A DNA stretch of 64,000 nt from Monosporascus cannonballus (GCA_004154925.1 QJNS01000012.1:372001-436000), one strand, 5' to 3'; shown: positions 48,226 to 61,440, counted from the stretch's first letter. A program made the numbers and translations. Notes: generated from the letters alone by a model not told the origin.

Positions 48226-48331
48226 ACACTTCAACAGGAATTATTGCAGTTAATGCAATACTCGCCCCATGTTTTTCTAATCATTTAACTCTATTGGATT
48301 AACGGCCCCGAAGTAAATTCCCATATAAATT
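48226..48331 (+). repeat. Dispersed repeat family R1, copy 1
   Basis: About 105 bp (containing AGGAATTATTGCAGTTA and TAACTCTATTGGATTA) recurs as a reverse complement at 51,800-51,907 and more weakly at 49,975-50,064. Nature unknown; it may be part of an LTR or DNA transposon end. Confidence 0.55.
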
Positions 48332-49500
48332 AGCATAAAGGTTACCTTACTTCATTAATTACTTTATTGTTAATAATTATTTATATTGTATTATTTTAGA
48401 ATTTTTTAAAATTTAATTAATATAAGATTTGTAAACTTTTTAAATAAGAATTCGAAAAATATTTTAAAAATTTTATATAATATATATTATAATATTTTAA
48501 CATTATATTATTTGTTTCGTAATAAAGATATGCTTAAATATTTATTTTACATTATATATTTTTTATAAAATTAAAACTATAAATTTTTAACAAATTATAT
48601 TGTTTAAAAAATTCGTATTAATTATAAATTATGAATTTCGTAATTTAAATCTTTTATATAAAAACGTTATTTTTTAAAAAAGAAATATCAGAAATATGAT
48701 ATTATTTCGTTATTAAATAATTAGAAAATAATATAATTAAAAACTTTTATACTAATAGTTATAATAATTATTAAATTATGTAAAATAAGGTTTTTATTTT
48801 TTACATATTACTTTTTAAAATATTTAATATTAATGTCTAAGCCAAAAAGGTTAAAATTATTAAAATTGTCGTATTTATAAAAAAATTATTATTTAAAGTT
48901 ACCGTTTATATAAATCTAAATTTCATCTGTAGAAAATCGATATAAATAAAGTTTTAAGCTAACTTTTAAAGTTAAGTTTTAATTAAAGTTAATATTTTAT
49001 AAAACGTTTTTAATTTGCTTATTAAGTTACAGATTTTAATTAACAATAGTAAATAATATAATTATAATTAAGTAATTTTATTACGAAATTAAGCGTATTT
49101 TTATTATATTGTTTAACGCCAGAAATATAAAAAGAAAAATAATTTAAACGATTTTTCGATATCAACTACTTCTATTAAAATTTTTTAATCGTTAAAAAAC
49201 CGCGTATTGCAATAAAATATATTTTGTAATAATAAAATATTAAAAGTTTTAATAACGCCAATTATATATAACGTTAGAAATAACTTATTTATTTTTTGAA
49301 TATTTATATAACTAAATGATAATATTTCGAAATGTTTAAAATATAATTCTTTTATTGTAAATAAGGCGGCGGTAATAACCTATATGTTTTTTTCTTCGTT
49401 TTTTATTTACATATTTAACGGACCTTTTTAACAGCAGGCTATTATGTAATAAATTGTATACGTTTAATGTGGACAATAATAAGATTTATGAGCTTAAAAA

Positions 49501-49911
49501 TGTTATGACCTAACGGTTTTGGCTTTTTACGGACGGTCGGGCTTATAAAAAAACAAAACCCGATCTCCGCCAAGATGTTACGTAACCAACTTAAAGGTTT
49601 TAAGGTACCAAGTACCTTAAGCCCCTTAAGCCGGCGAAAAAGCTTAAAAGGTTTAAAGGTTTAAGCCGCTTAAGCACCTTAAGCCAGAATCAAAATATAT
49701 ATGTTTATTATTTCTATAATTTAAATAGATTTAATTTATAATACTTATTAATATTAATTGTTTGTAATAATAATTTGTTACTTAAAGTGTTTTTGGTATT
49801 ACGAAATGTAATACGTTATTATATTTATTACTTAGTTTCCTACGATATTCCTATTAATATAAACCCGTACGACTAAGATTTAATAATTGGTTAAGCCTCC
49901 TAGCTGTTACA
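49501..49911 (-). repeat. Isolated LTR (minus strand)
   Basis: Read on the minus strand, it starts TGTAACAGCTAGGAGG at 49,911 and ends GGTCATAACA at 49,501. This is 411 bp and is homologous over its first 200 bp to the LTRs at 61,780, 62,175 and 62,822 (shared CTTAGTCGTACGGGTTTAT). No partner LTR was seen nearby, so it is probably a solo LTR. Flanks do not show a clear duplication. Confidence 0.65.
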
Positions 49912-49974
49912 GTAAATCACTATACCATAAATAAGATCACCGTTATTTAGCTTCCTATAATATACAGAGGTATT

Positions 49975-50064
49975 TATACCTTAATAGAGATTATTGCAGT
50001 TATTGGTGTATAAGCTCCACCTTTTTAAATTCTTTTTCGCCTATTAGAATAAGTGGCTTTCTTG
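49975..50064 (+). repeat. Dispersed repeat family R1, copy 3 (weak)
   Basis: It shares AGATTATTGCAGTTA and the later CTATTAGAATAAGTGG with copy 1. More diverged. Confidence 0.35.
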
Positions 50065-51320
50065 TATCGTTTATATAAATTTATATAGATAATATATTTA
50101 ACTTATTTCAATATAAGCTGACATAAAATCAAAGCTTTAATACGTAGATAAAAAATTATTACGAATACTAGTAAAAGCGTTATCTATAACGTTTTTATTC
50201 TTTTTTTCCTTATGTTTAAATTTTTTATAATAACTAATTAAAAGTTTTTTTAATAAAATTATCTTAAACTTACAAGTTTTATTATTATTTGCCTTAAACG
50301 TATATAATTCGTTACGTAATAACCCGCCGTTAAAAAGACCCGTTAAATATCTAAGCGAAAAATAGAAAAAAAAACGTACGAATGTTTACCGCCGTCTTAT
50401 TCGCAATAAAAAGTTCCGTTATTCGAACGTTTCGAAATATCGTTAATTAATTATATAAAAAAATTTAAAAAATAACTAAGTTATTTTTGACGTTAAATAT
50501 AGCTGGCGTTATTAAAACTTTTAATATTTTATTGTTAAAAATACCTTATTACGATAAGCGGTTTTTTTAAAAGTTAAAAGAATTTTGCGATAAAAATCGT
50601 AAATACTAGAGAATCGGTTAAAAACTTTTTTTTATTTCTGGTCTTAAATAATATGGTAAAATCGCCATTAAATCCGTAATAAAATGACTTATAGCCGTAT
50701 TATTTGCTGCCGTTAATTAAAGTTAACGGCTTAATAAAAAATTCATAAATATTTTATAAAATATTAACTTTATTTAAAGCCTAATTTTAAATATTAACTT
50801 AAAATTTTGTTTATAAAGATATTTTTTATAAACGAAAGTTGGATTTATACGAACGGTAATTTTAAATAATAATTTATTATTTATAAATATAAATACGTTA
50901 ATTATTTGGACTATTTTCTTATAAAAAGGTTAAGTTAAATGTTTTAAAAACTATAAGAAATATATAAATATTGTTATAAAAAATTAATTATATTATTATC
51001 TGAATTATTTAATAATAAAGTAATGTTTTTAGATATAAAATTTAAGTACGAAATATACGATTTATATTTAATTCGAAATTCTTTTAATGAAATAATTTAG
51101 TAAAATGTTAGTTTTAATTTTAAATATAAATTTAATTATATGTTTATTATAAATCAAATAATATAACATTAAAAACCTATAATATGGACTTTATAAAATT
51201 GAAAATGTAATTTTCGAATTTATATTTGAAAATATCCTAAAGATATGTCGAATAGGCTTAAAACTTGATTTTAATAAAATAATAATATAAATAATTATTA
51301 ATAATAAAATAATTAGGTAC

Positions 51321-51775
51321 ACTTGGAGACCAAATAAAACCGTGCACTAGCCGATTTCTCACCTAAACATACCATGTTCACTTTATTATAATAAATTACA
51401 AAAAAATAATAAAAATATCCGGCGAATATCTATACGTAAATTAATATATAAATATTTTGTTTTTATAGTTAATTATTATTTTAATTTTATTATCTACAAA
51501 TAGAAAGTAAAATTTTACGTAATAATAATCTTTTACATAATAAAAATTTCAAATTCTATGTAATAATACGTAAAGTAATATTTTCGTAACGATAATTTCA
51601 GCATATATTATAATACTTAACGTATTATATAAAATATAGTTAAATTAATTAAAGTTTTATGAAATTATTATTTTTGCTTAATTTTATTTAATTTATTTGT
51701 ATTATTATATCCGGTGTAAAAAGCCTATGTTTTGGTAAGAAATAGGTGGGCGCACGGTTCTAATTGACTGATTAA
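51321..51775. mobile_element. MITE family with TA-type ends, copy 1
   Basis: Arms at about 51,321-51,398 and 51,700-51,775 are imperfect inverted repeats. Both contain AACCGTGC and CACCTA followed by an AAACATA segment. The same layout occurs at 56,781-57,228. No coding content. Confidence 0.5.
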
Positions 51776-51799
51776 TGTAGGTTAAGTAGTTTCTAGACT

Positions 51800-51907
51800 A
51801 ATTTGTATAGGAATCTACTTCGAGACCACTAATCCAATAAAATTAAATTATCAGAAAAAAACAGGGCGCGTATAGCACTAACTGCAATAATCCCTGTTAG
51901 GGTGTAG
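51800..51907 (-). repeat. Dispersed repeat family R1, copy 2 (inverted)
   Basis: Reverse complement of 48,226-48,331 over about 105 bp (GGGATTATTGCAGTTA, TTTTATTGGATTAG). With copy 1 it frames a 3.7-kb region that also contains the isolated LTR. Confidence 0.55.
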
Positions 51908-52066
51908 CTAGAAAACTCACCTAATATCTGACCCTACATAATGAATAACTTTAACAATAAATAGGGAAAACACATTTAAAATCATAATTACCTACATACT
52001 CCAGAGCCTTCTAACAACGCAACAACGTATTTCTTGATAAAATAAGCTATTTAGGCTATTTAGCTT

Positions 52067-53790
52067 TACGTTGCCTTTTTAGCAGGCTGCTTTTTAATAT
52101 AACTGTTAATTAGGACCTGATCACTAGTCTGTATAGCCTTTAAGCGCTTAATAGCTTTATCCTTAGTTAACCTAATATATAATACATTCGCAAAAATCTT
52201 ATTCGGTTGCTTAATAACAGTTTAGCGTTTGCGATCCTCGTATTTCTCGAATTTCGTTCGCAAGAATTAATTATTATTTATTACAGTCCCAAGTAGCACC
52301 TTGTAGATATATAGGGCAGAACAAGGCGGTTAGAGCTCGACCTGACAACGTTCCACTTTTAGTGGTGTAATGGCTAGACTCTTGTTCTTCTGTGCCGTAA
52401 TATTATGGCAAAACATGGCGTTTTCGGTATTAAGATTATATTAAGCCCTTTAACAGCTTTAATTACTACCTTCTGTATATCGCGAAATGCCTTCGCCTAA
52501 TTACGTAAGGCCGTTTGCATACTTTTCCGTAACTTTAAAGCCTTATAAGAAGTATATACGATTTTGTTCTAGTTATTAATTATTTGTTCCCGGGGTATTT
52601 TTATTATAAGGGTCGGCTAAGATGTTATTTTGAGGTTTTTCAACATTATTTCAAGTTTAAAAAGAAATAAACCGGTATAACGTTATCGAGCTTTAATATT
52701 TTTGTCGGTAAAGGCGATTTCGACAATTTTGCAATACGCTTTTAATATACAGCATTTATATTCGGAAATAATTACAAATTATCTGCCGGCTTCTCCTAAA
52801 ACGGTACAATATTTTCTTTAAATGCGAAAAATGTAATAACGTTAAATCACTAAAAGCTGCCATTTAAATAAAATAACAAAAATATATAAAAACAACATTA
52901 TTTTTAAAGCATTTTTATATAAAAACAAAAAATACATATATAATATGGTTATTTAAAATAAATAACCGTTATTTATCATAAAAATAAGATTTAATTTTCA
53001 GGAAAAAATAAGATTTAATTTTCGAAAAAAAAGTTTTAATTATTTTAACGTAATAACGTTATTAATTTGTCTTTTTAAAAATATCGTATATTCGATTTTT
53101 TTTCGATATTTTCGAGTAGTTTTCATTTTTGAATTATAAAATTATTAAAAATATATACGGCCGTACTTTTTCCGTATATAAAGCCGATATTTTCGAAAAT
53201 AAATACCTATAACGTTATCTTCGATTTTCTAATCCTTACGTAAATTATTTTCGAAAATCTTTTAATCGTTTTATTAGCTTGTTCCCTTTTTTAAACGCCC
53301 GTTTTATTCATATTATATTCGTTCGTAGGTTGGATCCCGTGTTTGATTCGTACAGCGGCGAAAAATGGGAAGAATTCGCGTATTTCGTCGTAATTGCGTA
53401 TTTCGAAATGTTTTCGAAGTATAATTCGGCCTTTTTTCGTATATATCTTATCGTAACGTACGATAAAACGATTAACCCAATATTTTCCGAAGGTTTTTTT
53501 AGGGCTTAGTAAGGCTTTTGCTATTTAACGGACCTATATCTTTATAGGAGCGCGGCCGTATATCTTTTCGTACAATATTTAGTTAATAAGTTTATCCTTT
53601 TTCTGATCCGATAGCTTATATATTTCAGCTTTGGCTTCGGAACGCGATTTGGAACCATAGACGCGATATAATAGGATTAACTAGGGTATATCGAAGTGCA
53701 AGTTCGCAAGGATTTCGAAACCACCTTTTACTATAAAATTCTTAGCATCTCGAATTCTGCGTTCTTTGTCGAAATTAACTATCTTTATCC
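52067..53790 (-). pseudogene. pogo/Fot1-like transposase relic
   Basis: Minus-strand translation, crossing stops, shows an N-terminal helix-turn-helix region (ERRIRDAKNF, YRVYGSKSRSEAKAEIYKLS). A CENP-B-type HTH follows (APIKI, FGKYWVNRFIVRYDKIYTKK). The start of the DDE domain reads IREFFPFFAAVRIKHGIQP and then EYNMNKTG, where the family has YNMDETG. The catalytic Asp and the next Glu are now Asn and Lys (codons 53,306-53,308 and 53,303-53,305), both G-to-A changes. Downstream IYVRIRKSK matches the family VYVRTPKSR. A conserved-looking tail (LTKDKAIKRLKAIQTS, ending KKQPAKKAT) closes the gene near 52,067. Tc1/mariner superfamily, pogo clade; inactive. Confidence 0.75.
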
Positions 53791-53799
53791 GAAATCAAT

Positions 53800-56780
53800 T
53801 AACTAAAGGGTTATTAAGTTATCGCGGAGTAAAGCTTTAAGGAATAGTTATTGTTGTAGAGAAAAGTCGTATTTATTATTAGAGTTATTTATTATATAAG
53901 GTTCGAGGTTAGTAATAACCTACTTTGGATTAGCGTATTTTACTAGTATTTTGCAATAACCTTTTTACTTTTGATTTTTATTATTAATATTTGAAGTTAT
54001 AAGTAATATACACTTAATAAATAACGCACGTTTTAATTAATATAGTAATAATTAGATATTACGGCTTGTAAAATATTACAAAAAATATAACTTAATATTT
54101 TATATGACTTTTTTAGACGTTTATAACAGCTTAAAACTCTATAGGTATTTTTTGACTTAGTTTAATTATTATTTTCTAGGAAACGTTTTTTACGTTTCTT
54201 TAACGTATTTGCAAAAATTATTATACAAAGGCTTTTTTAAGCTCTTATTTATTTTCGATATAGTTTTTTATTTAGTTTTGTACGGTTTCTATTAGGTTTA
54301 GGTCGAGCGAATATAAAAGTTGGGCTATAACAGAAATATAGTAGTCGATTAACTTTTATTTCCAAACTTTTATTATATAGCTCCGAGAGCAATTATACAT
54401 AAATTTAAGATTATAGCGATAAAAATATTATCTGTTAATTTGAAGCCATTCATTAATTATGAAAATTATATATATTTTAATACGTTTTTTCGTTAATTTT
54501 GCTCCAGTTCTTTTTCGAAAAAAAACCTCCTATTCTCTTTGTTCGTTATTTCGACAAAGCAATTTCAAAATATTTAACCGCTTTTACGTTAATGGCCTTT
54601 TACGATATACGTTTCGTTCTATATTTCGCCTACGCGGCGTATTATGTATTATTTTCGATAATATCCCTTTATTGTTTATATGTTCTTAAATTATATAATC
54701 CGGTACTAGTTTTCAAAAGTTTAATTCAAGTATTTAAAGGCTTAATTAAACCGTTTTTATTTGTTAATTTCGAATAAAAATGGTTTATGACAAGTAATAC
54801 GACATTAAAAACCGAAACGACGAAAGGTTTTTCGATTAGCGTATATCTCGAAAACGCTTATAAATAACTGTTAAGATAATTCGAATTAACCTTTTGGCGG
54901 TTAGCTTTTAAACCATATATAAATTTAATCGGTTTTTTTGTTATTTATTTATATCGCGAAAACGGCCTGTATAAGGTTTTAAAACGGCTTAGATAATTTT
55001 GTAGGCGTAAAGGATTTGTATTTTCGAATAACCGGTAATTTTTTATATTTATTTATAATTTATATAACTATCGAAACGAAAGGTTCGGATTTGTATACCT
55101 TATTCGATAATAAAATATTTTATATAGATATTTTTAAGGCGTTTATTTAATTTAGAAATTTCCGTGAAAGTTTCGAAAGCTTTTATAATAATAGTGCTAA
55201 AGAATTATCTATTAAAATATTAATAATGGTTGTATGCTTTAAATAGCTTTAAATCGGACTAGAATAAAGGCAGCAATTCTTTGCAGATATTTATATAGAG
55301 TGGTTACTAGCGCGACCTCTTGCTATCTAACAGTGTGATAAAAATTTTGTCTAATACAATAGTAGAGCAGAATGTTATGCCTATAATCAGCTGCAGCTAA
55401 TTAAAAAGTCCGAGTTTTGTATATATATATTAAGAGATTATTTTTTATTATAGAGTTAGCGTTAAAGATATTCTTACTATTTGTTATATTTTTTAACGCT
55501 TTTATTGTTAAGCTCTAATATTATTAATATGATAAGATTACATTTTCTTTATTTCGATAATAAGTTTTTATATTATAATATAATTTGTTTATACATATCA
55601 AACAAAACCAAACCTTTTTAACTCTAATTTATTTAGCTTTTAAGAAAAAAACTACGTTTACTTAACTCTTTATATATTTTTCTACGTTCTAATTAATATT
55701 CGGAAGAAATTAAGCTTTTATTAAAAATAGAAGCAATTTAAACTATAATTATAAAAATGTAAAAACGTATATTAGGCTGTATAAAATAACAATGATATAA
55801 ATAACTACTAACGAGAAATATAATTTCAAAATACAATTAATTAAAGAACATATTTAAAAATTTAATGTTTATAAAATTTTCTCTTAAGCACAATTACCAA
55901 TTTCTCGATTTCGTAAAATTATATTTCAAAAGATATATAAGTTTAAAAAAATAACCTAATTTCCCGTATTTTAAATTACTAGTAAAATTTAATATACCAC
56001 TTATTTTTTACGAATTTTATATAATAAAACGGAATTCGGATATTTAAATATTGGACGATAAATACAGGTTAAATAAAATTAAAATTAACTAACTATGATA
56101 AAATAACACTATTTACTATAAATCGAGCTATTGGAATTATAAAAGTAAAAATGCGTTACTCGCAACGTATTTGTATAAGTTTTAAATTAATTAAAGTTAT
56201 ATTAATACGGATATAGTTAACAATACAATTTAAATTACTAATTTAAGCTAAACCACTAAAAACATATAAAATCTGCAATTTTATTTAAGATAAACTTCGA
56301 AAAAGAATTAATATTTCTTAATATAATTGAAAAAGCAAAGCCGACATATTAAATAATATACTTTGTGATATTTTCGCTTTAATAAGCTAATATTCTATAT
56401 AAGCGTTACTGGAAAATATTATTTAAAATTGGTTGATAAAAATTAATAGAATTCTATTAATACAAGAATTAGTATTAAAAATATTAATCTTAGATATAAA
56501 AATAATTAAATCAAGGATTTACTGCCAGTAATATACCAATCAAAAAGCGGGCTTATCTGGATAAAAAAACAGATAATATTTTTACTTCAACTGTAAAAAA
56601 CTAAAGAAATACATAAAAAATATTAAAGATTTTATTTTTATTTTTATTTTCGTACTTAGATTACAACGTTAAATCATGATATTATATCAATCTTAAATTA
56701 ATTTGTTAAATTAATAGATTTCGTTAAAATTTAATTGACTTATTAAAAACTCGTCGAAATTGTCTCAAATCGCTTAATAA
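53800..56780. repeat. AT-rich decayed sequence
   Basis: TpA-dense and mostly unassignable. At 54,430-54,790 the minus strand keeps coding-like fragments (for example VKYFEIALSK, GGFFSKKNWSKINEKTY) split by stops. This is probably another transposon protein, but I cannot name it. Confidence 0.45.
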
Positions 56781-57228
56781 TATACTAATACGCCTAAAAA
56801 AATCCGTATACCTACTTATTTCTCACCAAAACTCACTCTTTCCACTTCGCTATAATAATTGAAAAGAATTCAAAAAGTTAGAAACCTAGAATCTACAGAG
56901 AACTTTGATTATATTTATTATATTCTCTAAAATATGTCAAACCATTAGACATTTACCAATGTTATCGTATATTAAACTTTGCTAACAATAATTTTCTATA
57001 AAACATTTTTTATTATAAGAAATATTTGTATACTTAGTATATTTTTTTCTTAATATTACCGTTATTGAAAAGCTGAAGTATAACGGTATTTATAGCCTAT
57101 TTAATAAATTATATATAGAATATCGTCGTATTTATATTATTTTTTAAAATTTATTATAATAAAGTGCAAAGAGTGAGTTTTGGTGAGATATAGATAGGCG
57201 TACGGAATTTTTTTGGCGAGTCAGTATA
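56781..57228. mobile_element. MITE family with TA-type ends, copy 2
   Basis: Arms of about 75 bp at 56,781-56,860 and 57,150-57,228 are inverted repeats sharing TCTCACCAAAACTCACTCTT and outer TATACT(G/A)A(C/T). The 448-bp element has no coding content. Both ends are flanked by TA, as for Tc1/mariner-type insertions. It is related to 51,321-51,775. It could be mobilised by pogo-like transposases, but that is inference. Confidence 0.6.
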
Positions 57229-60200
57229 AGAGTTATTATTTACTTTAAAATCTTCTAGTATTTAAAATAATTAAAATCTAATATTAAATATTAGTAATTA
57301 TTATAGATTATCGAAATCTAAGTACGAAAATAAAGTTAATAATAAATTATGTTTAAATAACTTTATTAGTTCTTTAAAGCCGCTTATTAATTAAAACTAA
57401 AATCGGGCGAAAAAATACTATGAATTATTATCAAAATATTTAAGAATCTTTTACAAAAATAGGAATTCACGGATTAAAAATACTTTTATTAAAGCCTAAA
57501 GTGGGTTCGCAACGGATATATCTCGCCTAATATTCTTCATCTTTTTAAATAATGTAAGTAATGTAAGTAATTTATTTAAATTCTGTAAATTATTCAAATT
57601 TATAACATTCTTATTATATATATATATAAACTAATTTCTTTATATACAAATATTAACTTAATTTCGCTTTCTAATTATCAATTTAAATCTATAACTAGAA
57701 ATATTATTTTATTACTATAAAAAGATTTTTAAATGTTTTTAAGGAATTAACTTTTAACTAATTATGTTCTATTTTATTATTAATTATAAATTAAAACCCC
57801 TTTTCTAATATTTTTTAGAGTTCTAGATAATTATAAATCAGATTCGTTATATTTTCATAATGTTTAATTAATAACTGACGAATAATTTACTATCTAATTA
57901 AGATATAAACTTGTTTAAATTTAATATAAGCAATAAAATAAAGCGATATTTAAGAAATAAATAACATATTTAATCTCCGTTATTAATAGCCAGAAAATTA
58001 ATAACTAGACTTAATAATTTACTAGTTACTAAGAAATTCTTGTATTAAATTAATATAATATCGGCTTTAATTCGATTTTGAGAAAAATCTGTTTCCTTTT
58101 AGTAGCAACAAATTTCTATCAAAAATACGGTTAAAATTCAAATATTTAAAATTAAAGAAATGGAGAAAAAAAGAAAACTACGGAGCGAGATAAAAAGGCA
58201 GAAAAAAAAACGAATATATAACGAGAAACTATATATTTTAAGAACGAGAAGACGAATCTTAAACAAGAAAAACGTTAAGTTTATTTAATAAAGAAAAGTT
58301 TCGACCTTATTATTATTTAGTACAACCGAATTACGCTAAAACATCTTTTATTTTCTTAGTTACTATGAAATACAAAATATTAAAAGTTATTAATCAACTT
58401 CTTTTAAATCTTATAATAAATTTATAACCATAAAAAGATTTCTAATTTAAAATAAAGTTTACTTCAACTTTTATGAAACTTTTTTAACGAAAAACTATTA
58501 AAAAATAATGGCTTTTTTTAATAATTACTTACGGAAAAAATATTTATATTTCGAACTTAACATAAGAAATCACTTATAAAATTATCTTAACAACTGTTTA
58601 AATGTAACTAATTATATCTTTAATAAATATAGACATTTTTAGAAATTATACATTTTTAAAATTTTTAAATAAAAAGCAATATATGGTTAAGTAAGTTTAT
58701 TTCTTTGATTAAACGAAATCAATGTTTAAATATACGTTTAAATTTAATTACTTAATCATATTTTCAAACTTACTAAGAGGCATATTATTTTATCTTATTA
58801 TAACGGCTTAGAACTTTAAGTTAAAAACGAATTATATATAAAACTGAAAATTAAATCCTTGATACATTATATCGACAAAGTTATTATTATCGACCAATAT
58901 ATTATTAATCGATATTTGAAAAAAAGAAACTAATACACAAACTAATAACAAAAGCTGTAACAATCGACTTAAGAAATATACAGACAAGCCCTAAAAGAAA
59001 ATAAATATTTCTTTAAAAGAAAATATAAAATTAATATAAAATATTTTATTTATGACCAAAACTATTTCAAAATAAATATTGCTTTTTTATTAAAAAATAT
59101 CGAAAGGAAAAGAATTTCTCAGCTATTAAAAAGGCTAAAACAGTTAAAAACGAAACAAATAATAAATTAAAAAGAAAAAGAATCAATTTAACTTTCTTAA
59201 AGCCGAAATTCGTTGTTGTTAGAACTAGTTATATTTAAAATAAGATTCTAAAATACTAAAAACTTATTTTCTAGAATTTTAACGTTAAAGTCTGTAAAAA
59301 CTATCTGTAATAAATAGCTTTTAAAATAACTATAAACTAAAATATTTTTATAATTTCCATATATAAAAATACGAAATATATTACGAACACGGCTAGCTTT
59401 ACTCAGATATCTATAACTGTAAACAATTATTGTCTGAATTTCATAAATTCCTCTAATGTAATCTATATTTTTTAAAAATTGTCTCCAAACCTTTGCAATT
59501 TATTATACTGTTTTATTTTATTACAACGATAATTATTTGATTTCTTTACGCGGTAAGAAAAATAATCGCCTTTAATTGAAATAAAGCTCAAAAATATTAA
59601 TCGAACTTTAAAACAACTGCAATTATAAAGACATTCTCTCGTAAATAAAATATCTTAAGTTTTATTGTTTATATTTCGAATTAAAACAAAACCCAAAAAT
59701 CATATCGTAAAGATATTTATATTATATTTCGATACTTTACATCATATAGTACGAATTCCCTAAATATTAAAATAATTTCCTCGCAAGTTTCAACTTTTAA
59801 TTTCCAAACTTAGAAAATTCAAAACTAAATATCGTAGAAAAGAGAAACGGTAGCTTTTAATTATCAATTAAATAAAGAAAAAGATACAAATATATAAATA
59901 ATTGTTGCATGAAATATACTGTTGAGGATATTCGCAAATAAAAGGTTTTTTTACGAATAGATTACGCGAATTAAATAACGATGAAAATCTTGCAAATTAA
60001 TATATAAAAAAGTCCTATATTATAAAAGTTTCACGTAAAACAAGAAAAAGATTATACAACTAAATCGAAATTTCTTTTCAATATGAAAATAAAACATTGA
60101 AAACTATAACTAACTTAAACACTAAAATAATTTCTTTTTTATTAAAACAATTTTGAAAGTGTAAAGATTTTTAAAAATACAGATTAAAATTTTATATATT

Positions 60201-60955
60201 ACGTAGAATAAACGAAAATTTATTTACTTATAAAAATAAAACTATTTTAAAGAAATTATAAAAAAACTTATTCAAATTTAAGAATCCTAAAAACAGTTTT
60301 CGTTAAATATAAAAGACGGCTTATAATTCGACATTATTTTAAAAATATCTTTTTTTCGTTTAAGTAATTTATTAATTAATTAGAAACGCTGAACCTTTTC
60401 CTGAAATAATAAATTAATATTTAAAAAATGTTATTAGAAAAGTACGATATAATTAACGAAGTATAATTTTTAGATCAAATTATTATAATATTACCTAGGT
60501 ATTTTAAATTCAAATATTAGTTAAGAATACAAAAATTCATAAATCACATTTATATAAATAATAGGATTATTGAATATATATTTAAAAAGAAGAGTGTTTT
60601 GAATTTTATAAACTTTATTATACAAATCTTAAAAAATGAAAAACGTCTTAGAAAAACATATAATTAAATTTTTAAACGAAAATTTGATTTTTTTAAAAAA
60701 GGTTTAATAGATTATTTGATATTTATAATTCTTAAACTTAAAGATAAAAAACTAAAAAATCGATAAAGACGTAGATGTTGCTTACTAATATATAATTAAT
60801 TTCAAACAGCTAAATAATATCATTATTACAAATGGATACTTTTTAATTTTTATAAATATTCCAAAAGAAAATATTAAAAAATTGAAGAATTCATAATTTT
60901 TAATTTTTAAGACGGTTATTATTGTATTAAAATAATAAAAGAAACAAGATAGGAA
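57229..60955. repeat. AT-rich decayed sequence, probable 5' part of a gypsy element
   Basis: No open gene. It lies upstream of the plus-strand reverse transcriptase relic and probably includes its gag and protease, too decayed to read. No 5' LTR matching the 61,780 family was found. Confidence 0.4.
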
Positions 60956-61440
60956 ACCGCCTTTAAAATAATATATAAATATTGCGAATATCGAATTGTG
61001 CTTAGAAGACTTATAAATATTTCTACAAACTTCTAGTAATTGATTATAAGTATTTTTAAAATGTTTTTAAATAATTTTAAATTTGTATATTTTGATAATA
61101 TATTTATTTATTCGAAAACTCTAAAAGACCATAAAAAGTACATCGTTTAAGTATACGAAGCCCTAAATAATATAAATATTCGAATTAATCCCGCCAAAAC
61201 TATATGGCATATTTAAATGCAATATTTTTAGATCTTTTTATTTCTAGCTAAATTCAAATTTAAAACTCTAAATTACCAATAATCAAAAATTGGCATATTC
61301 TTAATAAAGTAACCGTTATAAATATCCAATGAATTTTGATATTTACGAGTTATATGGCTAAGTTAATTAAAGAATACGGAGATATTACTAAACAACTAAA
61401 AAGATTTATTATTAAAAATATATTAAAAATTTTATATTTC
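60956..61440 (+). pseudogene. Ty3/gypsy reverse transcriptase relic
   Basis: The plus strand reads TAFKIIYKYCEYRIV, then LNNFKFVYFDNIFIYSKTL, VYEALNNINIRINPAKT and, further on, LIKEYGDITKQLKRF. These match successive Ty3 RT motifs (TAFRTRYGHYE, VYLDDILIYSK, LNPAKC, FIKGYGEITKPLT). Stops and frame changes lie between them. The YxDD box has become FDN: the second Asp codon (61,097-61,099) is AAT, the same TpG-to-TpA change seen in the left element. The LTR at 61,780 lies where its 3' LTR is expected. Confidence 0.75.

Noticed and set aside
53279..53509. 76-codon plus-strand frame
   Set aside because: It is the antisense of the pogo-like transposase relic.
54459..54777. Plus-strand frames in AT-rich DNA
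   Set aside because: Hydrophobic low-complexity reading; the opposite strand has better coding-like fragments.
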